Assembly: GCA_030634715.1 (NCBI GenBank)
Contig: DAOWAG010000023.1
Location: 1 to 9,745, forward strand
Direction of reading: 5' to 3'
DNA length: 9,745 nt
Source of the DNA: Candidatus Aegiribacteria sp.
GTDB taxonomy: Bacteria > Fermentibacterota > Fermentibacteria > Fermentibacterales > Fermentibacteraceae
This document shows positions 1 through 6,418 of the stretch, piece by piece. The translations under genes and the position numbers were made by a program. The stretch's first letter is position 1. Each line of letters begins with the position of its first letter. The notes beneath the pieces were generated by a model. The model had not been told where the DNA came from. It searched no databases and worked only from the letters and a program-made list of their open reading frames with translations.

Positions 1-191
1 TAGGCCGAATATGAGGACGTGTAGTACGAGCCGTTCTTCTTGAGGAGCGTCCTTTTGCCGTCGCCTTCCATGAGGGTGAAGGCCCCGTCGGCGTTCGCCG
101 TGACCCTCACGTCGTAGCTGTGCGTCCATCCCTTCCCGAGCGGTCCCGAGTATGGGTCGAGGCTGTTATAGGACATGGTGAACTGGAAGGT
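1..191 (-). CDS. Fragment of an Rhs/YD-repeat family protein (partial at both ends)
   Basis: Read on the minus strand from about 191 down to 1, the frame gives FQFTMSYNSLDPYSGPLGKG followed by WTHSYD. This closely matches the signature at the start of the YD-repeat region of Rhs-type proteins (consensus roughly F-T-R-x-Y-N-S, G-P-L-G-x-G-W-x-H-x-Y). The next residues, through VRVTANADGAFTLMEGDGKR, fit the first beta-strands of the Rhs shell. Rhs proteins are large secreted or surface proteins that build a hollow beta-cage, often around a toxin. The gene runs off the left edge, so neither the shell nor any toxin tip can be judged. Between 3 and 176, 50 of 58 codons end in G or C, and G+C over 1-180 is 60%, both unlike the rest of the window. 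The upstream (N-terminal) part is not recognisable beyond about 191, where an unrelated gene on the other strand takes over. The fragment therefore looks joined to foreign sequence by misassembly or recombination. Confidence 0.75.
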
Positions 192-197
192 CCTTTC
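174..197. other. Junction between GC-rich Rhs fragment and resident sequence
   Basis: Recognisable Rhs coding on the minus strand fades at about 177-191, and recognisable plus-strand coding starts at about 177-189. Base composition changes at the same place: 60% G+C over 1-180 against 29 of 60 bases (48%) over 181-240. Both frames share codon phase here, so neither shows a stop at the seam. This is a composite joint, either an assembly chimera or a real recombination point. No inverted repeat, target duplication or tRNA gene is visible beside it. Confidence 0.6.
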
Positions 198-500
198 ACG
201 GAAATAGATGACCTTGAGATCCGCAGGGATCCTGCATTCCCCATTAGAGTCACTGTTCAGTTCTACAAGGCTACTTCCAACGGGATTGCTTCCCAGGATG
301 ATATCGATGAAATTGCCGAAGAGATCCAGAAAGTGTACGATCAGGGCTCTTATGTTGGTTCCCTTGTGGTTCCCGATCCCGGATCCTACAGACCTACCGA
401 CTGGGACAGAGCATCCGTACCAAGGAGACTGAACAGATACTGGAACCTCGTACGTAACAACTACCTCAGATGGATGGGAAGAAGAGACATCATCAAATAA
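177..500 (+). CDS. Conserved-looking protein of unknown function, 5' end missing
   Basis: The open frame ends with TAA at 498-500. From about 177 it encodes roughly 107 residues beginning GELEGPFTEIDDLEIRRDP and continuing with IRVTVQFYKATSNG. It then has an acidic helix-like stretch (DDIDEIAEEIQKVY), a strand-like YVGSLVV, and an Arg/Trp-rich tail (RLNRYWNLVRNNYLRWMGRR). Codon use resembles the downstream genes and not the Rhs piece. The frame stays open upstream to a GTG at 120, but those residues are the antisense of the Rhs coding sequence and probably do not belong to this protein, so its true start has been lost. The alternation of strand and helix looks like a folded soluble domain. 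The text resembles an uncharacterised family I have a faint memory of, but I cannot name it or give a function. No signal peptide or catalytic motif is visible in what remains. Confidence 0.6.
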   Translation, partial: GELEGPFTEIDDLEIRRDPAFPIRVTVQFYKATSNGIASQDDIDEIAEEIQKVYDQGSYVGSLVVPDPGSYRPTDWDRASVPRRLNRYWNLVRNNYLRWMGRRDIIK

Positions 501-538
501 ACAATAGGGGTCGGGGCTAACATCTAAACATTTCTAAT

Positions 539-572
539 GCGGGGACACGCACCAGAGCATGCATGTCCCCGC
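539..572. terminator. Strong GC-rich hairpin after the first plus-strand gene
   Basis: Bases 539-547 (GCGGGGACA) pair perfectly with 564-572. After one C-A mismatch, 549-551 pair with 560-562, leaving an 8-base loop at 552-559. That makes 12 pairs, mostly G-C. It lies 38 bases after the stop codon at 500 and ends 38 bases before the methyltransferase start, so a terminator role is plausible. No T-run follows on either strand, so it is not a textbook intrinsic terminator. A second CCCCGC at 583-588 could pair with 539-544 instead, giving an alternative fold. It could also be a REP-like palindrome. Confidence 0.4.
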
Positions 573-610
573 TCCTTGGAAACCCCGCACCTTTCTTCTA
601 GATTACACGA

Positions 611-1393
611 ATGATGAAACGAGCATCTGAACGGAGACACTGGGACGATTTCTGGAGAAGAGATCGTGACCTTGACGAGATTTACGATAACGATGGCCGT
701 ATACCTGAAGAAATCCTCAAGCGAATGGATATCAGAGATATCATCGTAATGGAGGTCGGTGCCGCGACTGCAAGGGACAGTGTCATTCTCGCTGAAAACG
801 GAGCCTTTTCGGTAGCGCTTGATTACTCCCACGAAGCCCTCAGACTTGCCAGGGAAGCAGCTGAAAGAGCTGATGTTCGATTGCTTCTTGTCTGCGGCGA
901 CGCCCTTGCCCTGCCCTTCAAAAAAGATTCCATCGATCTTGTTTTTCACCAGGGAGTGCTGGAGCATTTTCGCGATCCTTCAACATTCCTAAATGAGAAT
1001 GCCAGAGTACTTAAAAAGGGAGGCACTTTACTGGTTGATGTTCCTCAGACCGTTCACATCTACACACCGATCAAAAAGATTCTTATTGCCTTAAACGCAT
1101 GGTTCGCCGGGTGGGAAACCCAGTTCACTCCGCGAAGTCTCTCAAGACTGCTTGAAAAAGCAGGACTTGAACCCACAGGATCATATGGAAGATTCTTCTC
1201 GCCATCTCTCGCATATAGAATGTTCAGGGAAATTCTCATAAGGACGGGAGTAAAACTCCCTTTAAGGCCGGTTCTGATTCCACCTGTTCACAGACTTCGA
1301 AGCAGGATCAGAAAATACATCGAGAATTCCCCTCCAGGTCCGTACCTGGGTTACATAGTGGGCGCATTCGCGAAAAAGAAAGAAGAAATCTGA
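611..1393 (+). CDS. Class I SAM-dependent methyltransferase
   Basis: This 260-residue protein has the Rossmann-type methyltransferase layout of the UbiE/Methyltransf_11 group. Motif I is at residues 47-57 (MEVGAATARDS), the acidic residue ending strand 2 is D71 (VALDYS), motif II is GDALALPF at 96-103, and strand 4 with its following helix is DLVFHQGVLEHF at 109-120. RVLKKGGTLLVDVP at 132-145 is the usual strand-5 region. It should transfer a methyl group from S-adenosylmethionine in the cytoplasm; the acceptor is unknown. A GT4 gene begins one base after its stop, so the two are probably co-translated, which suggests a glycan or lipid-linked glycan acceptor. The N-terminal HWDDFWRR segment and a hydrophobic stretch at 152-167 may shape the acceptor site. 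Motif I has alanine at positions 52 and 54 where this family normally has glycine. The start is ATG at 611 or 614; there is no clear ribosome binding site to decide. Confidence 0.88.
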   Translation: MMKRASERRHWDDFWRRDRDLDEIYDNDGRIPEEILKRMDIRDIIVMEVGAATARDSVILAENGAFSVALDYSHEALRLAREAAERADVRLLLVCGDALALPFKKDSIDLVFHQGVLEHFRDPSTFLNENARVLKKGGTLLVDVPQTVHIYTPIKKILIALNAWFAGWETQFTPRSLSRLLEKAGLEPTGSYGRFFSPSLAYRMFREILIRTGVKLPLRPVLIPPVHRLRSRIRKYIENSPPGPYLGYIVGAFAKKKEEI

Positions 1394-1394
1394 C

Positions 1395-2492
1395 ATGCGC
1401 CTGCTTGCACTGAACTGGAGAGATCTGAGAAATCCCGAAGCAGGGGGAGCGGAGATTCATCTTCACGAGATTCTCAAGAGAGCTGTGAGAGAAGATCATG
1501 AAGTCACACAGATTTCCCAGGCAGTTCAGGGACTCCCTTCCGAGGAAATCATGGATGGTGTTCGTATACTCCGCCACGGAAAAAGAAACACATTCAACAT
1601 CACTCTTAAGAAATTCGCGGTATCTCTTGATATCGCTGCAAATTATGATCTTGTGATTGAGGACCTCTGCAAGATCCCGTTCTACAGTCCGAAATGGTCT
1701 CCGGTTCCTGTCCTCACGATTGTACCTCACCTCTTCGGCACAACCGTTTACCGTGAAGTGGCTTTTCCGCTTGCTCTCTACGTCAACTTCATGGAATTAT
1801 TCATTCCGAGGGTCTATTGCAGAAGTCCTTTCATCGCAATATCGAATTCCACAAAAACTGATCTTGTCAGAAGAGGTATCGATCCGAGGAAAATATCTGT
1901 AGTTCCCTGCGGAATCGACACAGATTTCTATACCCCTGATGAACAGACTGCCCCGGAACAGGGAAGCTTCCTCTACGTAGGAAGGCTGAAGAGATACAAA
2001 GGCGTGCAGCTCATACTCGCAGCTCTCGCGCTTCTCTGCGAGCAGGGAAGAGACTACACACTAACCGTACTGGGCTCAGGGGATTACGAAGGGGAATTAA
2101 AGAAACTCTCAACAAGACTGAATCTTGATGACGTGGTGACTTTCGAAGGATTCGTATCTCAGGAATACAAGCTTAACTGGCTTAGGAAAGCATGGGCTGC
2201 GGTATTCGCATCGGAGAAAGAGGGATGGGGACTGACCGTAATTGAAGCAAATGCTTGCGGTACACCTGTAATCGCGAGCGACAGCGACGGCCTCAGAGAT
2301 TCTGTCCGTGATGGAGAGACAGGACTTCTTGTTCCTCATGGAGATATCGAGAAGCTTGCTGCAGCAATGGATAATATCGCCTGTGACAGAGCTCTTCGGC
2401 AAAAGCTTTCGAAACAGGGGATAGAATGGGCAGCCGGATTCAACTGGGATACTACAGCCAGCAAAATGATCGAACTAATGGAACAGATTTAA
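1395..2492 (+). CDS. GT4-family glycosyltransferase (GT-B fold)
   Basis: This 365-residue enzyme should move a sugar from a nucleotide-sugar donor to a lipid-linked or polysaccharide acceptor at the inner face of the membrane. The N-terminal acceptor domain opens with a strand and the glycine loop NPEAGGAEIHLHE (residues 13-25). SNSTKTDLVRRGI (150-162) and VVPCGIDTDFY (169-179) mark the inter-domain region. YVGRLKRYKG (194-203) starts the donor domain. The EX7E motif is E276 to E284 in EKEGWGLTVIEANACGTPVI, a GT4 hallmark, and GETGLLVPHGD (307-317) completes the donor site. The length is normal for GT4 retaining enzymes. There is no signal peptide, and association with the membrane would be peripheral. 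It starts one base after the methyltransferase stop (TGA-C-ATG), with a purine-rich GAAAGAAG just upstream inside that gene. Sugar and acceptor specificity cannot be read from the sequence. Confidence 0.93.
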   Translation: MRLLALNWRDLRNPEAGGAEIHLHEILKRAVREDHEVTQISQAVQGLPSEEIMDGVRILRHGKRNTFNITLKKFAVSLDIAANYDLVIEDLCKIPFYSPKWSPVPVLTIVPHLFGTTVYREVAFPLALYVNFMELFIPRVYCRSPFIAISNSTKTDLVRRGIDPRKISVVPCGIDTDFYTPDEQTAPEQGSFLYVGRLKRYKGVQLILAALALLCEQGRDYTLTVLGSGDYEGELKKLSTRLNLDDVVTFEGFVSQEYKLNWLRKAWAAVFASEKEGWGLTVIEANACGTPVIASDSDGLRDSVRDGETGLLVPHGDIEKLAAAMDNIACDRALRQKLSKQGIEWAAGFNWDTTASKMIELMEQI

Positions 2493-2504
2493 TAGCGTCA
2501 GGTA

Positions 2505-2846
2505 CTATTCATCTCCTGATTTACCAGAGTGATAGATACGTCTGAAGGTCAGGAACGCGGTAATCAGGGCAAATAGCGCAACCCCGCCTAAAATGATCCC
2601 CATCCTGAGCCATGGTTCTTCTGCTGCCTTGCGTTCGGAGATGATGGAAATGGTTGTAAGTATCCATACCGGAACCGTAAAAGAAATACTCACCGCAAGA
2701 ATCATATCGGACCATTTTTTCCGGACCAGGAGCAGGAGGGGAAGAGCTGCAAAGAGATATTTCAGAATCGTATCTCCGGCGCGGCCGTAATGCGCTGCTG
2801 CCAGAAGAAGGGCAATAACGGTCATTACAATTCGGAGTTTATTCAT
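2505..2846 (-). CDS. Small multi-spanning membrane protein, function unknown
   Basis: This 113-residue protein has three to four predicted membrane segments: about residues 5-21 (IVMTVIALLLAAAH), 29-42 (ILKYLFAALPLLLL), 47-66 (MILAVSISFTVPVWILTTIS) and 80-101 (GIILGGVALFALITAFL). The charged RKKW at about 42-45 and the RRIYHSGKSGDE tail probably lie on the cytoplasmic side. ATG at 2846 is preferred because AAAGAAG stands five bases upstream. A TTG five codons earlier (2861) would give 118 residues, but it would use up that ribosome binding site. It is the last gene of the minus-strand block, 69 bases after the metallophosphoesterase, and its stop faces the GT4 stop across 12 bases. I recognise no catalytic residues. 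It resembles small uncharacterised integral membrane proteins and could be a subunit or a stray membrane protein unrelated to its neighbours. Confidence 0.72.
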   Translation of the reverse strand: MNKLRIVMTVIALLLAAAHYGRAGDTILKYLFAALPLLLLVRKKWSDMILAVSISFTVPVWILTTISIISERKAAEEPWLRMGIILGGVALFALITAFLTFRRIYHSGKSGDE

Positions 2847-2915
2847 GATGGCTTCTTTCAATTAAAGATATTCCAGGTGTTATCCAGACTGCCGCTCAGT
2901 TATGACTGCCACTAT

Positions 2916-3626
2916 TCAGTATCCTTCGTACAATCTCTCCCAAAGGTTTGTCGGAAGTTTTGCTTTCCTTATTTTCTCCGCTGCGGAATCGATATCATAC
3001 TCCACTCTGCGATGCTCCCAGGTTCGTTTTTCAGTATCAATAAGAAGGTAGGCTGCTCTGGGATCCCTATCTCTCGGCTGTCCTACACTACCCGCATTCA
3101 CAAGCCTGATCTGAGAGAAATCACCTTTCACGGAGTCCGTGTAGTTTCCATCTGCCGTCCAGCAGCCTGGAAGGTGAGTATGCCCGATCAGTGAAACGGA
3201 ATCAGATCTTGCGCTGACAGCAGTCGTTGCCTGCCAGGGTCTGAGAACGTATACCCAACTCCCGGGGTCTGCGGGAAAGTCATGGCACAGGAAAAATTCA
3301 TCGAACTCAGCCGAGTAGGGCAGTGAGGAAAGCCATTTTTTCTCCTCATCTGAAAGAACTGTTTTCGTCCATATCAGCGCCGAAGCTCCCGATCTGTTGA
3401 AAAAGTCCAGAGGTGTTTTTTCAACTACTCCTGCATCGTGATTACCGGTTACGACAATATCACATACATCTCGAAGCTTCTCGATGCACCTGGATGGTTC
3501 AGCTCCGTATCCGACTATATCTCCAAGGCAGAACGTCGCGGATGCCGAGAAGCCAGGAGGATCAGCCAGAACGGCTTGAAGCGCATCGAAATTGCTGTGC
3601 ACATCGGAGATAATTCTTATTCTCAT
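2916..3626 (-). CDS. Metallophosphoesterase (YfcE/MJ0936-like)
   Basis: This 236-residue calcineurin-like phosphoesterase carries all the metal-site motifs in order: D8-V-H10 (ISDVHSN), GDIVGYG at 35-41, GNHD at 61-64, H115 (LCHDFP), and GHTH at 148-151. NAGSVGQPRD at 177-186 is the usual closing motif of the YfcE/MJ0936 subgroup. Such enzymes use two metal ions, commonly manganese, to split phosphodiesters or phosphomonoesters in the cytoplasm. The natural substrate is usually unknown and cannot be told here. The length is ordinary. ATG at 3626 is chosen because the protein then begins MRIRIISDVH, directly at the first strand. An upstream TTG at 3632 adds only two residues. It follows nusB after 30 bases in the same direction and is probably on the same transcript. 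A link to the riboflavin pathway, which needs a phosphatase step, is only a possibility. That step is normally done by HAD-type enzymes, so I do not assign it. Confidence 0.88.
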   Translation of the reverse strand: MRIRIISDVHSNFDALQAVLADPPGFSASATFCLGDIVGYGAEPSRCIEKLRDVCDIVVTGNHDAGVVEKTPLDFFNRSGASALIWTKTVLSDEEKKWLSSLPYSAEFDEFFLCHDFPADPGSWVYVLRPWQATTAVSARSDSVSLIGHTHLPGCWTADGNYTDSVKGDFSQIRLVNAGSVGQPRDRDPRAAYLLIDTEKRTWEHRRVEYDIDSAAEKIRKAKLPTNLWERLYEGY

Positions 3627-3656
3627 AATCAATACAAAATTAGTGAGCGGCAGGAT

Positions 3657-4079
3657 CTATTTCAGGTGATCGAGGACTCCGTTCACGAAACTGGCGGCTT
3701 CTTCAGATTCAAATGATTTTGCCAGTTCAACTGCTTCATCTATCACTATTGCGGCAGGAGTTGGTGGTTCAAAATAATCCATTTCACCAAGCGCCTGCTC
3801 CAGTATCAACCGCGTCACGATATTCAGCCTGTCAAGTGTCCAGTTTTCCATAACTTCTTCGATTCTGGAATCGATCTCTTCCCTGTTATGCTGAACGATT
3901 CTGCCAAGCTCAGTTATCCAGACCCAGTCCTCGATGTCAATTGGAACACCTATTCCCAGCTCATTGTCAGAAAGGAAATCCCTCATGCTCTCCAGATTCT
4001 CAGGAAGAGGTCTCTTATTAATGAACGCCGCAAACCTGGCCTGAAGAAGAGCTTTGCGACCTCTGCTCCTTACACCCAT
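3657..4079 (-). CDS. nusB: Transcription antitermination factor NusB
   Basis: NusB binds boxA RNA together with ribosomal protein S10 (NusE) and helps RNA polymerase read through rRNA operons. This 140-residue protein has the expected all-helical composition. It has an Arg/Lys-rich N-terminus (MGVRSRGRKALLQARFA), as in the RNA-binding end of NusB. The best-conserved stretch lies in its C-terminal half: LILEQALGEMDYF, then PAAIVIDEAVELAKSF and FVNGVLD, which are typical family signatures. Its start lies six bases after the ribH stop, matching the widespread ribH-nusB order. The ribosome binding site is weak, with AGGA about ten bases upstream of ATG, so translation may depend on coupling to ribH. 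The middle (about residues 40-60) is less typical, but nothing appears missing. Confidence 0.92.
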   Translation of the reverse strand: MGVRSRGRKALLQARFAAFINKRPLPENLESMRDFLSDNELGIGVPIDIEDWVWITELGRIVQHNREEIDSRIEEVMENWTLDRLNIVTRLILEQALGEMDYFEPPTPAAIVIDEAVELAKSFESEEAASFVNGVLDHLK

Positions 4080-4085
4080 ATTCTG

Positions 4086-4604
4086 TCAGTCCTGCTCCCC
4101 GTCCAGTGGAAGCTCATCTTCACCAGACTCCTCGATGTCGTTAATCAGATCGTAAAGACCAACCATTTCAAGAGCAGTCATCGCTGCGTCAAAACCCTTG
4201 TTGCCGGATTTGGTTCCGGCTCTGTCAACGGCCTGCTCTACTGTATCCGCCGTAATAACACCATAGATGACGGGAACATCCGAAAGCATGGCAGACTGGG
4301 CAACACCTTTCGCGCTCTCTGATGAAACGTACTCGAAATGAGGAGTATCACCGCGAATCACCGCGCCCAGGCAGATTACACAGTCAAATTCCCCCGTATC
4401 GGCCAATCGAACGGATATCGGTGGGATTTCCCATGCTCCCGGAACCCAGAAGACGTTTATATCATCGGTTTCAACTCCGTGTCGTTCAAGGCAATCCAGC
4501 GCGCCATCAAGCAGTTTCTTTGTTATGAAATTGTTAAATCTGGATACGACTATGGCTGGTCTTAATCCATCACCCTCCAGTTGACCTTCATGAATCCATG
4601 CCAT
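4086..4604 (-). CDS. ribH: 6,7-dimethyl-8-ribityllumazine synthase
   Basis: RibH condenses 5-amino-6-ribitylaminouracil with 3,4-dihydroxy-2-butanone 4-phosphate to give lumazine, the penultimate riboflavin step. In most bacteria it forms pentamers or 60-subunit shells. The 172-residue product shows [10 protein letters not shown] (19-28) with the substrate-stacking aromatic, VPGAWEIPP (54-62), and [14 protein letters not shown] (80-93) containing the catalytic histidine H89. [19 protein letters not shown] (112-130) and SGNKG (133-137) give the phosphate-binding arginine region. VPGAWEIP has Trp where Phe is common. The tail from about 157 is very acidic ([17 protein letters not shown]) and longer than usual. 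ATG at 4604 is chosen because AAGGAG (4611-4616) sits six bases ahead. The neighbouring ATG at 4607 would leave three bases, and an open frame to 4631 lacks family similarity. The start overlaps the ribBA end by 17 bases. Confidence 0.96.
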   Translation of the reverse strand: MAWIHEGQLEGDGLRPAIVVSRFNNFITKKLLDGALDCLERHGVETDDINVFWVPGAWEIPPISVRLADTGEFDCVICLGAVIRGDTPHFEYVSSESAKGVAQSAMLSDVPVIYGVITADTVEQAVDRAGTKSGNKGFDAAMTALEMVGLYDLINDIEESGEDELPLDGEQD

Positions 4605-5817
4605 CATCCACTCCTTCCAGCATATGTCCAAGTTTTTCTTTTTTAGTTCTCAGATACTGAACGTTCTCTTTTGTAGGGGTCACTTCTATCGGAACTCTTT
4701 CCGTGATTTCAAGTCCGTATCCCTTCAAACCTACAATCTTTCTGGGATTATTTGTCATCAGTCTGATTGTTGATAATCCGAGCTCAACTAGAATTTGAGC
4801 ACCTGTTCCGTAATCACGCAGATCAGCGTCAAATCCCAGTTCCTCGTTGGCTTCCACGGTATCAAGTCCGTGATCCTGCAGGTGGTATGCCCTGATCTTG
4901 TTCGCAAGACCGATTCCCCTGCCCTCCTGCGCCATGTAGAGAATTACTCCCATCCCATTTTGCTCGATTTTCCGCATGGCTGTGTGCAGCTGACTGCCGC
5001 AGTCACACCTGCGTGAAGCAAAGACATCTCCGGTGAGGCATTGCGAATGCACTCTGACAAGAACATTCTCTCTACCGACCACTTCACCCTTAACGAGAGC
5101 AACGTGTATATCTCCATCAGTAATACTCTCGAAAATATGCAGTGAGAAGGATCCATAATCGGTAGGCAAAGTTGATCGAGCGATTTCCCTGATCAGTTTT
5201 TCAGTTTTCCTGCGATAGCGAACCAGCTCCTCGACAGATGTGAGAACAAGCCCGTGCTTCTCGGAAAAATCCTGTAACTGAGGAAGCCTGGCCATAGAAC
5301 CATCAGAATTCATTACCTCGCAGATTACTCCGGCAGGCTTGAGTCCGGCAAGCCGGGCAAGATCAACCGCTGCTTCTGTATGACCTGTTCTGGAGAGAAC
5401 ACCTCCGGGTCTGGCGGCAAGCGGGAAAATATGTCCGGGTCTGGCAAGATCTGATGATTCCGATGATGGATCTATCGCTACAGCGATAGTTCTGGCGCGG
5501 TCCTTCGCGGATATACCCGTAGAAACACCTGAGGCAGCATCGATGCTGACCATGAAAGCAGTCTCATGAAGAGAAGTGTTCCTGGGAACCATCTCATGAA
5601 TATCCAGTTTCTCGAGCATCGCGGTTTCCATTGAAAGACAGATAAGTCCTCTTCCCTCCATAGCCATGAAGTTTACAGCATCAGAATCGCATTTCTCAGC
5701 GGCGATTATCAGGTCACCTTCATTCTCCCTGTTCTCATCATCAACTACAACAACCATCTCTCCTCTACGGATGGCTTCGATGGCCTCTTTCGCCTGTGCT
5801 ATTCCGCTACTGTTCAA
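4588..5817 (-). CDS. ribBA: Bifunctional 3,4-dihydroxy-2-butanone-4-phosphate synthase / GTP cyclohydrolase II
   Basis: This 409-residue fusion makes both precursors of riboflavin: the four-carbon unit from ribulose 5-phosphate and the first pyrimidine intermediate from GTP. The N-terminal RibB domain (about 6-203) has [14 protein letters not shown] (24-37), [13 protein letters not shown] (99-111), RPGHIFPL (126-133) and GHTEAAVDL (145-153), which hold its acidic metal ligands and histidine. The C-terminal RibA domain (about 208-375) has the zinc cysteines C260, C271 and C273 in [20 protein letters not shown], with the same spacing as E. coli RibA. It also has [19 protein letters not shown] and MTNNPRK. 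Both halves look complete, and the length is standard for RibBA. The start is TTG at 5817 with GAGG (5825-5828) seven bases ahead, and it overlaps the ribE end by 11 bases. No ATG lies near the domain's beginning. Confidence 0.97.
   Translation of the reverse strand: MNSSGIAQAKEAIEAIRRGEMVVVVDDENRENEGDLIIAAEKCDSDAVNFMAMEGRGLICLSMETAMLEKLDIHEMVPRNTSLHETAFMVSIDAASGVSTGISAKDRARTIAVAIDPSSESSDLARPGHIFPLAARPGGVLSRTGHTEAAVDLARLAGLKPAGVICEVMNSDGSMARLPQLQDFSEKHGLVLTSVEELVRYRRKTEKLIREIARSTLPTDYGSFSLHIFESITDGDIHVALVKGEVVGRENVLVRVHSQCLTGDVFASRRCDCGSQLHTAMRKIEQNGMGVILYMAQEGRGIGLANKIRAYHLQDHGLDTVEANEELGFDADLRDYGTGAQILVELGLSTIRLMTNNPRKIVGLKGYGLEITERVPIEVTPTKENVQYLRTKKEKLGHMLEGVDDGMDS
4611..4616 (-). promoter_or_regulatory. 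Ribosome binding site fixing the ribH start
   Basis: AAGGAG on the minus strand, within the end of ribBA, is six bases before ATG 4604 and three before ATG 4607, favouring 4604. Confidence 0.75.
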
Positions 5818-6418
5818 GATATTTCCTCAATCTTTCTGCATTGGATGTCGCGGTGATCTGTCTCTTTATATACTTCCCAATAATATCGTATTCCAGGTTA
5901 ACGTGTGTACCCGGCTTCCAGCTGCCGGCGGTTGTAACAGAAAGTGTTTCAGGAATAAGAACCGACGAAAATCTTCCACTCATGAGAGATGCAATTGTTA
6001 GACTGATGCCGCTTACCGCCACAGACCCTCTCTCTACAAGTAAAGATGCAAAGTCGGAAGAGAACGAGAACCAGATTTCTGTGCTTTCTCCTGTTTTCTC
6101 AATCTTGAGTACTCTGACGGTTTCATCAATATGACCGGTTACTATGTGCCCGTGAAGTCGCTCCGATAACTGCATCGGTCGCTCGAGATTTACCTCCGTC
6201 CCCGAAAAGTATCCAGGGATGATTGTTTTCAATCGAGTATGGTGTGTGGAATAAAATTCAAGTTTATCACCTTTTATATCTGTTACGGTAAGACAGGAGC
6301 CATCGACTGCAATGCTGTCCCCTTTAGAAACATCAAGCCCAATACCGGCCCGGATAACCAGGATCTCCCTGGAGACCGACACGACTCTGCCCTTTGTCTC
6401 AATCAGTCCCGTAAACAA
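5807..6418 (-). CDS. ribE: Riboflavin synthase, alpha chain
   Basis: Riboflavin synthase dismutates two lumazine molecules into riboflavin and a pyrimidine that is recycled, working as a trimer of two-barrel subunits. With TTG at 6418 as start the protein is 203 residues and opens with the classic [20 protein letters not shown] (33-45, with C42) and [20 protein letters not shown] (77-96) mark barrel 1. [12 protein letters not shown] (131-142), LIPETLS (154-160) and [11 protein letters not shown] (173-183) mark barrel 2. The start is set by GGAGG at 6425-6429, six bases ahead; a GTG at 6424 would abut that site. Longer in-frame starts inside ribD lack family similarity. The start overlaps the ribD end by 20 bases. 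Barrel 1 differs from common sequences where a Glu-Thr pair is usual (here H-H, about 59-60), and HGHIVTGH replaces GGHxVxGH. Called ribE in the Bacillus scheme (ribC in E. coli). Confidence 0.95.
   Translation of the reverse strand: MFTGLIETKGRVVSVSREILVIRAGIGLDVSKGDSIAVDGSCLTVTDIKGDKLEFYSTHHTRLKTIIPGYFSGTEVNLERPMQLSERLHGHIVTGHIDETVRVLKIEKTGESTEIWFSFSSDFASLLVERGSVAVSGISLTIASLMSGRFSSVLIPETLSVTTAGSWKPGTHVNLEYDIIGKYIKRQITATSNAERLRKYLEQ
5825..5828 (-). promoter_or_regulatory. Ribosome binding site supporting the ribBA TTG start
   Basis: GAGG on the minus strand stands seven bases ahead of the TTG at 5817, within the last codons of ribE. No ATG is available at the domain start, so this supports TTG as the start. 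Confidence 0.6.

Noticed and set aside
120..176. GTG start at 120 for the first plus-strand gene
   Set aside because: These codons are the exact antisense of the Rhs coding sequence and have no ribosome binding site. The true start is more likely missing.
1..500. Minus-strand frame open from 500 to the left edge, which could make the Rhs protein's own N-terminal region
   Set aside because: Above about 191 the translation has no Rhs-like content, while the plus strand reads as a well-patterned protein with resident codon use. The openness comes from the absence of TTA, CTA and TCA codons in the plus gene.
524..967. 147-residue minus-strand open frame overlapping the methyltransferase
   Set aside because: It is the antisense of a clear methyltransferase gene and shows no domain of its own.
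2887..2910. Direct repeat GACTGCC (2887-2893 and 2904-2910) in the gap before the small membrane protein
   Set aside because: Seven bases repeated twice is easily chance, and no operator or hairpin of useful length is formed.
3888..4322. Plus-strand open frame of 144 residues across nusB and ribH
   Set aside because: It is antisense to two firmly identified genes and its composition is not protein-like.
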